The notes: generated by a model from the letters alone, not told the origin. DNA of 64,000 nucleotides from Allacma fusca (GCA_947179485.1 OX359247.1:29550801-29614800), one strand, 5' to 3'; positions 1-13,522 are shown, counted from the stretch's first letter. Program-made: numbers and translations.

Positions 1-1947
1 TCAGATTATACACATTCCAATTTCTAGAGATACTTTTGTATCCCTGGGTTTCTCCTTATTGGAGAGAAGTAATATTTTCATGTGCAATCCTTCCTAGGTT
101 CTCTCCGTTGATCTCATTTTCCCCCCGTATTTCATATCAGGTTAACCTTTTGTGTATTCACTTATTATTTTTCAGAAGCAAATCCGTTTTGTTCCTACAA
201 ATCTACTTCCAAGGATTTTCTCCCTTTTTTCTCTCGGGCTTGTCTTTATAAACCTTTTTTTTTCCTGGAAGCCTTTGCAAAAGGATTTTTTTTATACCAG
301 AAGCTTTTATTTCTTGAGGTTTTTTGAATGTTGGTTTGTGATTAACTTGATTTGATTATCTTACATATTTTTGTGACGTCTAAACACACACAATCATAGC
401 AGATACATCTATTTATACAATCTCGTCCCAGTAAAAAGTTAATAAAGGTGAGCAAGGGAAGGGGAAATTGAGTGAAAAGAAAGATAGAAACTAAATAGAT
501 GGATACAGGTAGATACATACATTAGATATGTATCAACTCATATGTATATAATTACATTGGTGGACTCAATTGAAAACTAACAATAGAGAATTGTAACATG
601 AAGAATATTGTTATATTGAATATAGAGAAAATTTTGAAAGAAAAACAGAGAATAGAAAAATATAAGTATGGTGGGTAGTGAAAGTTACTTTTCTATTTTG
701 CTTTCATTGAAAGAAAAGAGGAAACCAAAGTTACAAAGAAATTATTGATCAGAATAACAAACTTTATGAGGGGCCTAACCTTCCCAGCTGAACCAAACCT
801 GGGGTGAGGATTTTTATTTTTTTTGGAGGGGGGGGGGGTAATAGAAGTAAGAGAAAGTAAGGGAGTTTTGGATTTCGCCGGAGGGATCAAAATTTTAAAA
901 AAATGTGCTTCATGTTCAATGTTCATCCATTTCCCTTCCACTGTACGTATGTATCTACTTTTGGGGAAAGATGGGAATACTTCAGCTTATACATATGTGA
1001 CAGTGTAGTAGTAACAATAATAATAGTAATAGGAGTGTACAGTCAGTATATAGTGATGTTCCTTGCCAGCGGCTCTGAATTTTTCAATGATGCAATGTGA
1101 AACGTGAAACCTTGGAAGAGAAAATATTTAATTTTTTCCATATAACTTTCTCCCTATGATATTTTCTCCTTATGTGTGTAAATAAAGGGGTTGTTCTTCT
1201 TCCCACTGTAGCTATTCATATAACATTCATATATGATTTACAGAATCCTATCTCGGATACAAATAAATACATCCAGATAAATATGTAATACTGTATGTGT
1301 CTACAGTATCCTATGTTGTCATAATTTTTGAAGTAAACTAACTACCTGGGTATTCCTGAGTACTATGGAAAATACTATCTGCTACTACTACTGGGACTCC
1401 CAGCCAAATGGAAACTATACATATGTATATGAACATCTGGGAAACCATACTTGCATGATTTCAAATTGGAAGTATTGATAACAAATAGGAGGGAAATGTA
1501 CACTTTTCAATTTCTTTTCCCCCTTTTATATTCCTCGTTTCTGATATTGTTGTTGTGGATACCTTGAGGCTTTAAAAGATTCCAAGTAATTTTTTCCCAG
1601 TTGTTGTTTTTCTATTGGGAGATAGCATACTGTGCTTTTCTATGTGATTCCAAGTTTTTCCCATTTATTTGTGGGATGTTTGTGGACTTGGTTAAAATTT
1701 AACAATGTTTTCATACCATGGAGGTAATTTCCACTCCCTCCATGTTTATAAAAGAAGAAATTGGGTTTTGTTGACTCATATGTGTCCGACGTGGATTTCG
1801 ATTTCCAATGCATATATTCTCAGGAGGAGCCTGCACACAGCTGCATGTCAATAAAATATGACTTACTCCTGTGAAGTAAGATTGTACATACTCCTCCGTA
1901 ATTGCATGCTAACGTATAGAATGGACATAGGCAGGTGAACATGTCCA

Positions 1948-1970
1948 TGTGTGTGTGTGTGTGTGTGTGT
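1948..1970. repeat. (TG)n microsatellite
   Basis: Uninterrupted TG run of 23 bases. Confidence 0.95.
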
Positions 1971-2808
1971 AAGAGAAAGAGCTTCTGGTCAAATATTTAT
2001 TTTCTCTTTTCTTATATCAACGCATTTGTTGGTCACATTTACATTGAAGGCTCCTACTATTGTTAATGCATTATTTGATTTTGGGCGGGAGCTTTAAAAG
2101 GGACAAGGAAGGAAATGCTTTTGTTTTTAAGGTGGTGCTCAAAGGAGTAGAAAAAAAATATGAGATATAATTTTTTTCCTCTGAAGGACATTCCGAAGCA
2201 ATAGGGTTAGTGCTTCCTTAAGTAGTTTTTCATGGCTGGCGAGGATAGGAAGCTATGACGGAATGGGTCGTAAAAGTTGCAAGGGGAAAAATTTTAGAGT
2301 TTGTAGGAGCATGTGTTTACGCTGGTCCTTGGAATTATGGATATATATATACTTTACATAGGTATATCTGGGGGTAGTATGTATTCCTATGTAAGTGTAC
2401 ATGCATATGTATCATGGCATTATTAAAACAAGGGATATTCGAAATGACGCGGTATTTAACAAAAACAGGTCCCTGCTTTTTTATGTGAGGGAATATAGAA
2501 GAATAGTATGTACATATCTCCGTGTAGGAAGGATGAGGCTTGAGGTATAGATACTTACAGAGAGGAAGAAGACATGGAGAAAGTAGAGAAAGTGGAGGGA
2601 CGGGAAGGATAAGAAATTCTCAAAGATAAATGACACATTCATCTAATCTACCTTGGTAGTTGTGTGCATACAAATGGGAGTGGGATGAAGCCCCTATGAT
2701 GAGGAGGAGTATGAGTAGGAAAAATATGGGAATAGTTAAATTTTATATATGGAAAAGACTGAAGGACTTTAACATTTTATAATGTGGATTTATAACCGTC
2801 AGTGTGCG

Positions 2809-2811
<3 letters not shown>

Positions 2812-2867
<56 letters not shown>
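2812..2867. repeat. (CT)n microsatellite, 56 bases
   Basis: One of the longest pure CT tracts in the window; it makes a spurious Arg-Glu minus-strand frame. Confidence 0.97.
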
Positions 2868-2871
<4 letters not shown>

Positions 2872-3292
2872 GGGAGTGAGGTCCATACTTATGTGATAGT
2901 GTGGGAGACAGCTTGTTTCCAGGAAGTGTATGTATGTATTTGTGTGTCTGACGTGGGATGAGGACGGGATGATGTGGCTGTTTAAAGGGAAGAATTAAGT
3001 GTAAGTTCTCATCGTCCTCGTCGTTGTATAAGTAAGGGGAATGTGGGGCGGACACGATGTGATGCTCGTTGAGCACTTTGTCATTTTCCACGCCTGGCTC
3101 GGTGGCGACGGTGAAAGATTCGCTTGAGAAGTTGAGCGACCTTCAGGGGACAAGGGAAGGGATGGGTGATTAACATTTCTCCAAGACCCGACTACATTAT
3201 GCACAGTCCTATATTTTTGTACTTGGGTCTTCTCTCTCTCTCTCTCGTCTCGCATAGTCATACTCACTTCCTCCCAACTCACTCACACTTAT

Positions 3293-3311
3293 TAAAAGAC
3301 AGTGTCTTTTA
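3293..3311. repeat. perfect 9-bp inverted repeat
   Basis: TAAAAGACA, G, TGTCTTTTA, exact arms with a single central base, about 270 bases before the 3577 palindrome. Confidence 0.8.
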
Positions 3312-3576
3312 TAAATTACTCCACTCTTGTATTTGACTCGAATTGCGTCAGTTATATGAGTTGTCCTCCAAATTCCAAGCTAAGTCCATTTTTGGGTTTC
3401 CCTATAGATTAATAGACATGGGCTTACACTGTCACAGTTCTGATCTCACGCTATGTATGTACATACTTCTAGGTATACTGCATACGTAGGCTTGGAGGTA
3501 AACTAATAAGTGTCATTTTGAAAAATATCTGGAAGTTATTGTTTATTAGATTTTTCCAAGTGTGGATGCTTAAATG

Positions 3577-3601
3577 TAAGAATGTACTTAGTACATTCTT
3601 A
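3577..3601. repeat. perfect 11-bp inverted repeat
   Basis: TAAGAATGTAC, TTA, GTACATTCTTA. The arms are exact reverse complements around a 3-base loop. No neighbouring gene or terminator context is visible; function unknown. Confidence 0.85.
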
Positions 3602-4760
3602 TAATGCCCTTGGGACACTTATCTACTATATTTAGCATTTTTGACTCCTAGAACATTAATTCAAACTTTGGCATATCATTTTCATAAATAGTTTCTAAGT
3701 AGGGGGTGCACGCACATATGTACATACTTACGTGGGATGTGTCCTCATTATTTTAATATTACTTGATGCTATTATAAATACTTTTGTGTGTAATTATGTA
3801 CATATGTATGTATGTGCACGTGTAGCTATCTGTTTTGATTTACAAAATGATAGTTTGAATTCACATGTGAACGTCATGAAACTCATCCGATGAGACATAA
3901 ATAAAGATGTTTATGTTATAATTATGTATATTTATGTCTGCGCATATCTATAAATTCATTTGTAATTACATAATTACATATGTGATTGATCAAAAAAGGG
4001 AGGAATTATATGGAACTACTATGTGGGGAAGTTCAAGTGTGAGAATGGATATGCCCATGGCCATGACAACTAGTAGTCCCCAGTTCTAATTCAGTCGCTC
4101 ATTCAAACAGGATTATTATTCATTTGCATCCATTAAGTCCTGGAGCTAATGGTAGATGAAATATTAATTACAAATTTTAATCAAGTTAGTATTCATTAAA
4201 TCAATGATATCCCAGTCAAGTTGCATTAAGCCTTGTTGTCATATCATGGATCGCTTACTTTTATTATTATTACGGCTCAACTCCCACGTGTCCCTTTCCA
4301 TATAAGTACTCATTTGGTTCCGAGAGTGTTGGAACTTTTACAAAGAGATTTATTCTTCCGAAAGTCTTGTCTGGGACCATCTCCTATAGTATAGTCTTAT
4401 CCCCTATTCTCCTTTTACACTGTAAGGAATAGGGAGATACTTTTATATATATATAAAAAAAGAAGTCAAGCCTGGAAATCCCATACTTTGGAGCTCGATT
4501 TAACAAGGTTTTTTTTCTCTCTGTGTGTTATTAAAAAATTAATTAAAGTTAGACCTTTTACTACGGAGAGATTGTCAAGATATGAGAGGGGAAGTGAGGG
4601 AGAAAGTGGGGCATGAGAAATGACAAAATTGTACAAGATGTTAAGAAAATGGGGACTTATTGGACTTGCCACGTCAGCCTTATTCATTATTATTGGCGAC
4701 AGTGACGATGGGACAAAAGCATGTTAGGGAAATGGAATTACACTCCCGAGCATTAGTTAC

Positions 4761-4785
4761 AGAGAGAGAGAGAGAGAGAGAGAGA
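4761..4785. repeat. (AG)n microsatellite
   Basis: Pure AG run; a further AG-then-TG compound tract follows at 4926-4956. Confidence 0.95.
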
Positions 4786-4925
4786 TCTTGAGTGGGACAG
4801 AGTCAGTGGTACCTAGCAGAACAAGTCATAATTTTCCTTGTCCTCCAGCTAACTGATGACCATAGCGAAGGGTTACATTGTTCTCTGTGTATGACTCTGT
4901 GACTCTGCTGGAGCGAAATGTAGAC

Positions 4926-4956
4926 AGAGAGAGAGAGAGAGATGTGTGTGTGTGTG
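4926..4956. repeat. compound (AG)n-(TG)n tract
   Basis: GA repeats switch directly into TG repeats. Confidence 0.9.
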
Positions 4957-6190
4957 AGGTCACATTACTATACAGTCATAGGCATGCCATGAGACATTGG
5001 GAATTTTGCCGAAAGACAGAGCTTAGAGGAAGAGACGTTGAGCGGGTTCTCTGAGTAGGCAGGGAGAGACTGGGAGAGAATGAGGGTGGAGATAGTTATG
5101 AAATCAAGGATGCAATGTGTGAATCATACGCACTTTTTCCTTCCAACTCCATTTATCTACGCTTCAACGAGAGATTCGGATGGCTTTCACTTTTTGCTCA
5201 TTTCTTCTGTCTCATATCTGACGACGTCATCATCACTCTTGACTCTCCTCTATCTCTTGTGCGGAGGGAGCGAAGGCGAGAGAGAGAGAGAGAGACAACA
5301 ACCCTCACATTTATGTTCCTCTACTCTGATGGTCGTCACTTTTATATAGAAGGCATGATTTTAGTTGAGTTTACGCTTTTTCCTCTACTCTACTCTCCTC
5401 TCCCTACAGACAGAGACAGTGAGCTACCCTTGAGCACTACCACTTCTTCTTTCACAGCTCCTCTTGTCTATCGGCCCTCTCTCTCTCTCTCTCTTCGCTA
5501 TGTTCCTCGTCTTCATAACGGCTCTATGGCACAAAGAAAGTTCCCTTGTCATTCATTTAGCTCCCCTCCCCTCATTGTCATTCTATGGCCTGCCATTGCT
5601 TTTTCGAAGGACAAGTCAGTTTGAAGCAGTAGCCACCACACAACCACTCTACCACACAGATGTATCTATGTATCTATCTATGTACCTATGTATGTAGATA
5701 TGCATGGATGTAGATATGCATGGATGTAGATACACAAGTGTATGGAATTTAAAATAGATATATAACCCTATATGCATGTCCGCATCCGCTTTCCAACAGA
5801 ATTACAGAGGCACATACGTGAAATTATATGTATATAGATATGCATGTGTATATATAATGGGTGTACATACGGACAAGAGGGTTAGCATCTACAAGAGGGG
5901 TAGATGATATAGTGGGACTGTGTGAAGTTCTGTGTTTATAACAACAGTGATTTCAGAGATGAGATGATATCAGAATTTGTGTGTCTATATATATTTATAG
6001 GGGGAGATTATAGGGAATCTGAACATATCCGTAACAAATAGGTGCGATATACAAATCAGCCATTATGTAGATAGAAATGGCGGGAAAATATGCCCTTGAC
6101 GCCCTTCCTCCCTATCATGGGCTATAACTGCTTTTTCCTGCTCAGGCTCTCGCCTTTTGAGAAAGTTCTACTTGACTGTTTTCCCTGTCC

Positions 6191-6240
6191 CCTCTCTCTC
6201 TCTCTCTCTCTTTCTCTCTCCCTCCCTCTCTCACTCTCCT
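6191..6240. repeat. pyrimidine tract, mainly (CT)n
   Basis: CT repeat with T and C interruptions and a single A near its end. Confidence 0.9.
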
Positions 6241-7748
6241 CTTAAGGTTTCCCTTTGCACTGTCGGTTATTCTCTTGACTCTCTATCCCTCCTACAACGC
6301 TGGAATTACTATGCATTTATACAGTAGAGATGGATAGATTTCAATTCCAGAGGATATAAATTCCATGTTCGAATCAAAAGTTTTATACGCATGGAGTGGA
6401 GGAAGAATCACATTTGAATGAAATGGAGACACTCTTTCCGTATACAGATACGGAATCCCTTGCTCTTGCTTCAAACAATTTAAGGAGGTATAAACTTGCC
6501 CCATGTTCTGTGTACCTACATTTATGTACATATGTACATATGTAGACTGCGAGTAGGCATGGGTTTTTGTCTGAAGCTACATACCTCTCTGTGGGTAATA
6601 GGTACAGGATGTACGTTTCTATAGAAGCTCTTGGAAGTCGTAAGACGATGAGGTTCACATGGGAGGAGAGAATGGGGACATGGGAAATCCTCTACTGATT
6701 TCCCTGATTTTATGACATGATCTCTAACCTCGTAAGATTCAATCAACTTTCCATGACAAACATTTTCCTTCCAGTCCCATTATTGTATGTATGGGATTGC
6801 AAAGCGATTCCCAGGGATGCAACTTTTATTCACTATTTATTGTGCGAGGGATTTTATTGGGTAAAGTTGCTCTGCTGTTTTTTTTTCGGTTGTCCTTGTT
6901 GCATCTGTGAGATGCAGGCCACTTGAGGAGATTTCTATCGGAAGAGGAAACAAAATGTTTTTTTTATTTATTTCAGAGCAACCTTCTCTCTGTGCTTTTA
7001 GACTCCTCTGTCCCACCGTATTTTTTATTCTTTTAGTATTCAAGGATCGTATCTTTGAACACGTCTCGGGGAAAGTTCAAAAATGTTTTGGTGAATTCAC
7101 AATTCTACAACTATCTCTGCTTTTGGGCATACGTATGTACCTGGGCTCTCTCAATTGTTTGTAAATTTCTAGAGAGAGAGAGAAAAAAAAAGAGAAAAAA
7201 ATATTGAAAAAGTATAGGATACTGTATTTTGAAGTGAAAAAATTTAGATTTTGCCCTTATTTATGTATGTGTAAGGATGCTTTGAATCCTTGGATTTCTT
7301 TTCATGTTCCGTACGGAATTCTCCTGTGGAGGAAAATTTGAGTGTGCATTGAAATCAAAGTTTTTTTTTTGAGATAGAAAGACATAAAGGAGGAGAAAAT
7401 TGAGGGAAGTAGAGCAAAGGAAGTAAATTGGGAAGAAAAACAATCTGGCTGTTGGTGTTCTTCCACTCAATTCCTTGCTGATATCTGTAAATAAATAGTA
7501 AATAGCACATGATGTAACTATCAGCCAGGAGCTTGGAGACTCCAAAGAAGGAACAATAGTGGAAAAGTTTAACGAGTTGTCGAGTTCAGCTTTACATTCC
7601 TATCCTCTTTTTCTACTTACATACATACATATGACATGTGCATACACACATGCATAGATCCACATACATGTACTAGAGTATACATTCTACAGTTGAAATG
7701 GATCTGATCTGAGCTTTTGCTGTCTGCTTCTCTAAACGAATTTCAGGG

Positions 7749-7830
7749 TTTTCTCTCTCTCTCTCTCTCCTTCTCTCTCTCTCTTTCTTTCACTTTCTCT
7801 CTTCCTTTCTCTTTCTCTGTCGTTTTTTTT
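7749..7830. repeat. long pyrimidine tract
   Basis: Interrupted CT repeat with TTC variants and a terminal T run, about 80 bases almost purely pyrimidine on the plus strand. Confidence 0.92.
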
Positions 7831-8393
7831 AGTGGAACACAACCTATGAATCGTCAGGTTGGCATACTGGGAAATAAAAACTATGATGGATTCTTGATGG
7901 CTGGAAGTGTTCATATGGAATGTATGTTTGTAATGTTCCTACGTCTTTTAGGATTTTGAGGGACTTGTATCTACATATTGGGATGAATGTGTGTGAGTGT
8001 GTGGAAAAAAGTTTGAAGGTATTTGTAACTTTGGTTACTTTTACTCCTCTCTTTGATAATACTCCAATGGGTATGGGCTCACACCTAAAGAATGTGGAGC
8101 TTGATTTTCCGTAACACTAACAGTACAGGCACAGGCTCCGGGTGCTCTCGGATGTAATAAGGGTAGCCTTTTATACTGTAGGGAATTCCGTGTTGGTTTT
8201 GGAGCGTGTTGGGAGAAATGTACAGCGTGGTAATGGTTAAACATACGGGGGTACATATATGTATGTATCTACTTTTGTGGATGTGGATGCATATTACTTA
8301 AATACGCTGGAGCTATGGAGCTGAGGAAGTACAGTAGTAGTTGGTGTTGGGAAAGGGATGGATATGTTATGGGTGTCTACTTTTGGTTGCTAG

Positions 8394-8444
8394 TCTGCCT
8401 GCCTGCTTGCTTTCCTGCTTGCTGGCCTGCCTGCCTGCCTGCCT
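8394..8444. repeat. degenerate (TGCC)n tetranucleotide tract
   Basis: GCCT/GCTT units in tandem, with pure TGCC repeats at the 3' part. Confidence 0.9.
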
Positions 8445-10145
8445 CAGTCGTTGCTTGGTGGGAAGTAAGTGGGAGATGAGAAAAAAAAAGTTGTTGATGC
8501 AGTAAGCATTTTTTTTTCAGTTCCCTGATCATCCCAAGTTTGCGTCATTAGGAGGAGAAATGATGTGTTATGATGATGATGCTAGTTGAATAGTGCAAAT
8601 CTGTCGATTTTTGTCGCAAAGGGGAAAAATCTTTTGTATCGCTTCATTGAACTGCATTAGGGCCCATGCATGTCCGTGTACACTCCTGAATGGGTGGAAG
8701 TGTATAGGGTTGTTTGTCCATTGGATGTGTATGCATTAAATAGAAAAAATATCCTGTTATCAACTGGGAGTTTATATGAACGGGAGGAAGATAGGACAAA
8801 CTTTCCTCCCACTTTTATCAGTTATCTCCTACAAAATATTTTCCTTGTGTTTCTCCTACCCGAAAAGATTTGGTTATTATCATTGGAACGCTTCGGAAAC
8901 TTCAGTCTATTAGAGTGTTTTCCTAGGCTCCGGTTTTTTTAAAGGAATTATGGACGAACATGTGGAATCTGGTAAGGGAGATATACTTAGCGTTACATAC
9001 ATATCTGTACACTCGGAGTGTTTGTTTTGCTTTAGGTCTCAAGCTCTACAGTGCAGACGTATGTATGTATGTACATACATGCCTAGCTCAGATCATACTG
9101 TTCATTGTGTCCTCTGTTTGCTTCCAAGGAAATTCTAATTTTTCCTGCTTCTTCTCAGGACTCTATGTACATATGTATCTATCTCTAGAATATATATATG
9201 TATATAATTATATGTATATTCTGTACATGGAAGGAAGAAATGGGAGGAAGAATTTTAGAAATCTCATTATGCAGCTTTTGTCGAGCAGTTGTTGAGAATT
9301 AATGTGCAATTTCCTCGTTTGTTTCTCCCAGCCCTCCTCAACAACACGCTCAACAATCTAGGCCTTGAGTGGCAAATATGCCTTGATCGATAATTCAGAT
9401 ATTAGTAAGTTCTTTGACTCTATTCTTATATGCGGACTTTTATATATGTACGCAATGAGTTAGACTCTAGGGATGTATTTTCCGGTTGTATTTCCTGGGA
9501 AAAGTTTTGTCGAAACATTGTTTTAGACCTCGCTCTTATTGTTTTGGAAATCTCATTTACTTGTATGGCTCAGGCATTTCATAGCCATAAGTTTTTTTTT
9601 GTGTATTGTTAATGGGGGAAAAGGAAACCTTTCTAAGAAGGGAGTTTTTTGAAGGTCACAATTTGTAGTTATTGCTATAATCATATGTAGATACATATGT
9701 ATGCATGCATAGGCTTTTAATTAATTTATTAAGAATACTTCATCTTAAAATCTTCAAAAGATTTATTTTACTTTTGTGGTCTTTTACTTCGTTTAGTTTA
9801 CTTGTGAGCGTAGTCTAAAGAATCTGTATAGTTGTTTTTTTTTTTAAATTTGCGGATATCCATCTGAACCGCAATTTCCATCTATGGTATAATTATTTAT
9901 AGTTGGGAGTTGTCGTTAATTCCGAAAGGAAATCTTCCAAGTGATAAGTTTCAATTTGATGTGTATGTATCTGTGTATACATGATATTTGAGAGCAGAAA
10001 AAAGGCATTTAGAGAGCAAAAGTAATCTTGAGTAAAAAAAATCAATTAATTCGAATATTATACATCTAGATTGCAATTGAATATCTATATATATACATGC
10101 ATAGAAACTGAAGTTTTGTGACAGGATTCGAAATGAAAAGGGCAC

Positions 10146-10173
10146 TTGTTGTTCTTGTTGTTGTTGTTGTTGG
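10146..10173. repeat. (TTG)n triplet tract
   Basis: TTG repeat with one TTC unit; the minus strand reads as Gln. Confidence 0.9.
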
Positions 10174-10850
10174 GTTGGGACAAGGGACAACCTTTCCGTG
10201 TAGACAATTTTACTCCCTATAAATATGTACTTACATATAATAGGAAGATATATTAAGATACTTCTGGGTGGTATAGGTTAACATGTAGATACATATGTGT
10301 AGTAAGTATAAAAATGAATCTACTGCACTAATGTGTGCTCACGTTATGAAACCTTTTTCGGTTGAATTTCCTGGGATGGAAAAGCATTAATTTATCAAAA
10401 GTTGCCAGGAGACGGTGGTGAAAAGTGAACTTTGGAAGGGGTTCCATTAGAGTAAATGCGTGGCGTGTGAGAGTACAAATACATACATGTACATATCTAT
10501 CTACTTGTATGATTTTCAAGTGCAGGAGAAAAAAAAATGCTCGTGATCCGGAATGAAATGTAATACAGCCAGCTTGGCAACCCAAAACCGGAGGAAATCG
10601 CCTATGAAATAAGCTGAGAAACCCGTTCACACATGGCTTCCGCCATTTCCCTTTATTTCTCCCAGTTTTAGTATTCAAGTTTTTTTTTCACAGGCACAAA
10701 AGAGAAAGACCCAAGTTTCTCTCTAGAATTGACATGTCCATATATACGTATACGTACAGAGCCATGAATCCATGCATTCGTTGACGTTATAGGAGAAAAT
10801 GTACTTGAAAATTGACACTGTTTACTATTATTGGTATATCTGACTGTTTG

Positions 10851-10903
10851 TCTGTGTGTGTGTGTGTGTATGTGTGTGAGTGTGTGTGTGTGTGTTTGTT
10901 TGT
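10851..10903. repeat. interrupted (GT)n tract
   Basis: GT repeat with occasional A and T interruptions. Confidence 0.9.
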
Positions 10904-11908
10904 AAAGAGCCAAGAAAATAGTTTCCAATGGAACAAGCCCTATCTACCACCTATAGTAGTATACGGGCTAACGATGAGTTTTTTTAGTGGTACTGAGCAA
11001 CAATTGCACAGCTGTAGACAACTTGAGTGTGAAGGGGTAAGAGAAGTTCAAACTTGAACGACAGACGTTATTTTTGTTACTTGGGAGGAGGTAGGAGGGG
11101 AAAGGATATGTAAATACTACAGTTGTTATATTTCCAATATTAGTTGTTTTTATGTATTATTTACTGTTTTTCCCCCAATTTCCTTCCCAGTTTCAATGGG
11201 AAGGAGACACGTGGATAGTTATGTGACTATACATACATATATGACTGCCCTAAAGATGGGCCTTATATTTTATTTCCGGCTGTGTGGAGGGAAAGTACCT
11301 CAGTTTAGGTGTTTTGGTGGGGCGCAAGGTTGTCCGTGTGTGTAATGAGAAAGCGTGAGAGAGTCTAAGTGTGACTCTTGGTCCATGGGCTAAGCTTTGG
11401 CTCTAAATCAATCATGGGAATTGGATTGTCACTCTTTTCCTACCTTTTGATTCATCCATGTGTGTACATACTTACAATGGAGTAAATAGAGAAGTGGATG
11501 GAATGGTTTCTTTGAGTGGTTAGGAAAGGACGAGATCCTTGTATGTACATATAGTATATAGTTAGGTATATGGATCTGTATTCTATATGTGGGAATCCTG
11601 GTAGATACAATGTTGGTACGGGGTGTGATGAAGGTTGGAGGAATGTGTAGATAGATAGATACTCCTACAACAAGTCGATCCTTCCTTGTAGGAACTTTCT
11701 CTTTGGATGTGGGTAGATATATCTACATATGTAATTATATGTGTACACAGATATGAGGTCTTAGTACATGCATTCAAGTAACTTTCTCCACATATCTAGA
11801 CATTCTTTCTCCTGCTACTTAGGCATTTATACGAATGTGAACTTATAAATCAACAGAGGAGCTCTACTCATGGACTGTGTGCGGAGAGAAAGTTTAAGTT
11901 ACACATGA

Positions 11909-11912
<4 letters not shown>

Positions 11913-11947
<35 letters not shown>
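11913..11947. repeat. (CT)n microsatellite
   Basis: Pure CT run. Confidence 0.95.
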
Positions 11948-11952
<5 letters not shown>

Positions 11953-12718
11953 TCGACTTCAACTTGAGTTGTTTTCTCTAGGTACAACTTACCCAGCCAC
12001 TTCACATTTATTCCTGTATACTTCAAGAAGCACTGTTCAACTTTTATATGAGTGGTCGCTTTCACTTTTAAGTATTTTGACGTAGGTATGTAGAATATTT
12101 ATTTATATCCACATAGACGTATCCTCTCGTATCTGGGATAGCCATGTGAGTAAAAATAAGTGGTCCAATTGTAATTAGGTACTTGAAGTTAACTCGACAA
12201 GTAGTTTGGAACAATAATGTACATATAAGTCCAGATGTGTAAGGCATATGTGTATCTATAATTACATAGAATACTAGTAGTGCTGGGATTTCCGTAACGA
12301 TGTGTTGTTACGCACGTCTGACGAGGGACGTAATTGCATTTATTTAGTAACAAGTGCGGAAATTTGAAAAGGTGGACGTAAACATGCTTAGAAACTCCTT
12401 CACCATTAAATTACCTGTGTGACTTCAAAGGGGAAGAAATTAAAATCAGTGGGATAGAAAATTCTTTGAAAGTCACGCCTTCTTCCCTCTTTGTGAATTT
12501 TACAATTTTATTAGAATTTTGGGAATTTTATGGTACACAATTAGGTGCCTTACTGTCTGTTTTGTATTTTTGTGTGACTTGTAACTTGCGGATGTCGTTT
12601 AACTTGAGACATTTGTGGAGGAGTGTATACAGATGCGCTCATGTTGTGTGTGCTTGCGTATGTGTGTATGCTCACGTGTTGATATGGGTATTACTTTGGT
12701 TTGATAAATTCAAAGTTA

Positions 12719-12752
12719 CGTGTGTGTGTGTCTGTGTGTGTGTGTGTGTGTG
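12719..12752. repeat. (GT)n microsatellite
   Basis: GT run with one C interruption. Confidence 0.93.
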
Positions 12753-13494
12753 ACTGTGCCTTGACTCGTCCTCTGTCGTTTCACATGGAAATAATCGTGG
12801 GGGGCTGTAAATATTTAATCAGAGGAATATAAAGTGAAAAAAGTAAAAGTGCGAAATAAAATAGTTAAGTACTTGAGAGGAATGCATGGAAGTGACACTT
12901 GGCTGACAAAAGAGGATTATATGGGGAAGAGGAGTTGCATATTTTGTCTTAAGCTTTCATCATATACTGTATGTGTTTGTCCTCTATAAGGGAGAAAAAA
13001 AAGTGTGCAGAGGGACTCCTTCACGGATGATGGTACATATAAACTTTTGGGAGATAACTTGAGAAAAATGCATGCTCTCGGAGACGAGAGACAGAGGGGC
13101 TCCTTGTATAAGTGTGTACTTGAGACGACTTCCCGTTTTACAAATGACGCTGAGTATTATATGCTCACACACGTGCAGGGGAGCCCATTCTCTAAACGAA
13201 GGCCTACTCCACTTATTCTTCCGTCTGTTTAACAATATAATTTTATTTTCCAGGCGTAGTTCATCACGTATTACATACAACATAGGCTTTACCTTCATGA
13301 GTGCCTTCAAATACATAATATGTACATGAGAGACTATTTTTTGTTCGGATTTAATAATAATTACACTGATGTAAATTTTATCCGTTGTGGTGAACCTAAT
13401 TGTAAGACTTGGGATTCTTAAAAAAATTAAATGATTATTTGAGCTAAGCCTACCAATTAAGTAGTTACTTTCTTCATTTAAATGCATAAATAGT

Positions 13495-13522
13495 AGGAAC
13501 TTTCTCCAAGGAGAAAGTTCCT
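13495..13522. repeat. perfect 13-bp inverted repeat, 2-base centre
   Basis: AGGAACTTTCTCC, AA, GGAGAAAGTTCCT: the two arms are exact reverse complements. It overlaps the left terminus of the MITE-like element, so it may be a sub-terminal duplication of the TIR. Confidence 0.85.

Larger units (their letters stand above)
1..7748. other. upstream noncoding segment (first intron or 5' flank)
   Basis: I see no coding exon with family resemblance on either strand. It contains a GT tract at 1948-1970, CT/GA tracts at 2812-2867, 3231-3246, 4761-4785, 4926-4942, 5279-5295 and 6191-6240, G-run 828-838, and two perfect small palindromes near 3293-3311 and 3577-3601. The open frames around 5115-5697 are pyrimidine-tract translations. 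Confidence 0.7.
7749..13493. other. upstream noncoding segment
   Basis: No gene recognised. It has a pyrimidine block at 7749-7830, degenerate GCCT repeats at 8394-8444, a TTG run at 10146-10173, GT tracts at 10851-10903 and 12719-12752, and a CT tract at 11913-11947. The only frame not explained by simple repeats is the minus-strand one at 12984-13487, discussed as a finding. Confidence 0.65.

Noticed and set aside
5500-5640. ATG with hydrophobic start (MFLVFITALW) as a possible first exon of beat
   Set aside because: No convincing phase-1 donor follows (only GTCAGT), and the frame is a continuation of pyrimidine-rich low-complexity DNA.
8369-8464. ATG-led hydrophobic Cys/Pro-rich frame followed by a perfect GTAAGT, resembling a signal-peptide exon
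   Set aside because: The donor is phase 0; joining it directly to exon A would read a stop after six codons. The hydrophobic part is a translation of the TGCC tetranucleotide repeat.
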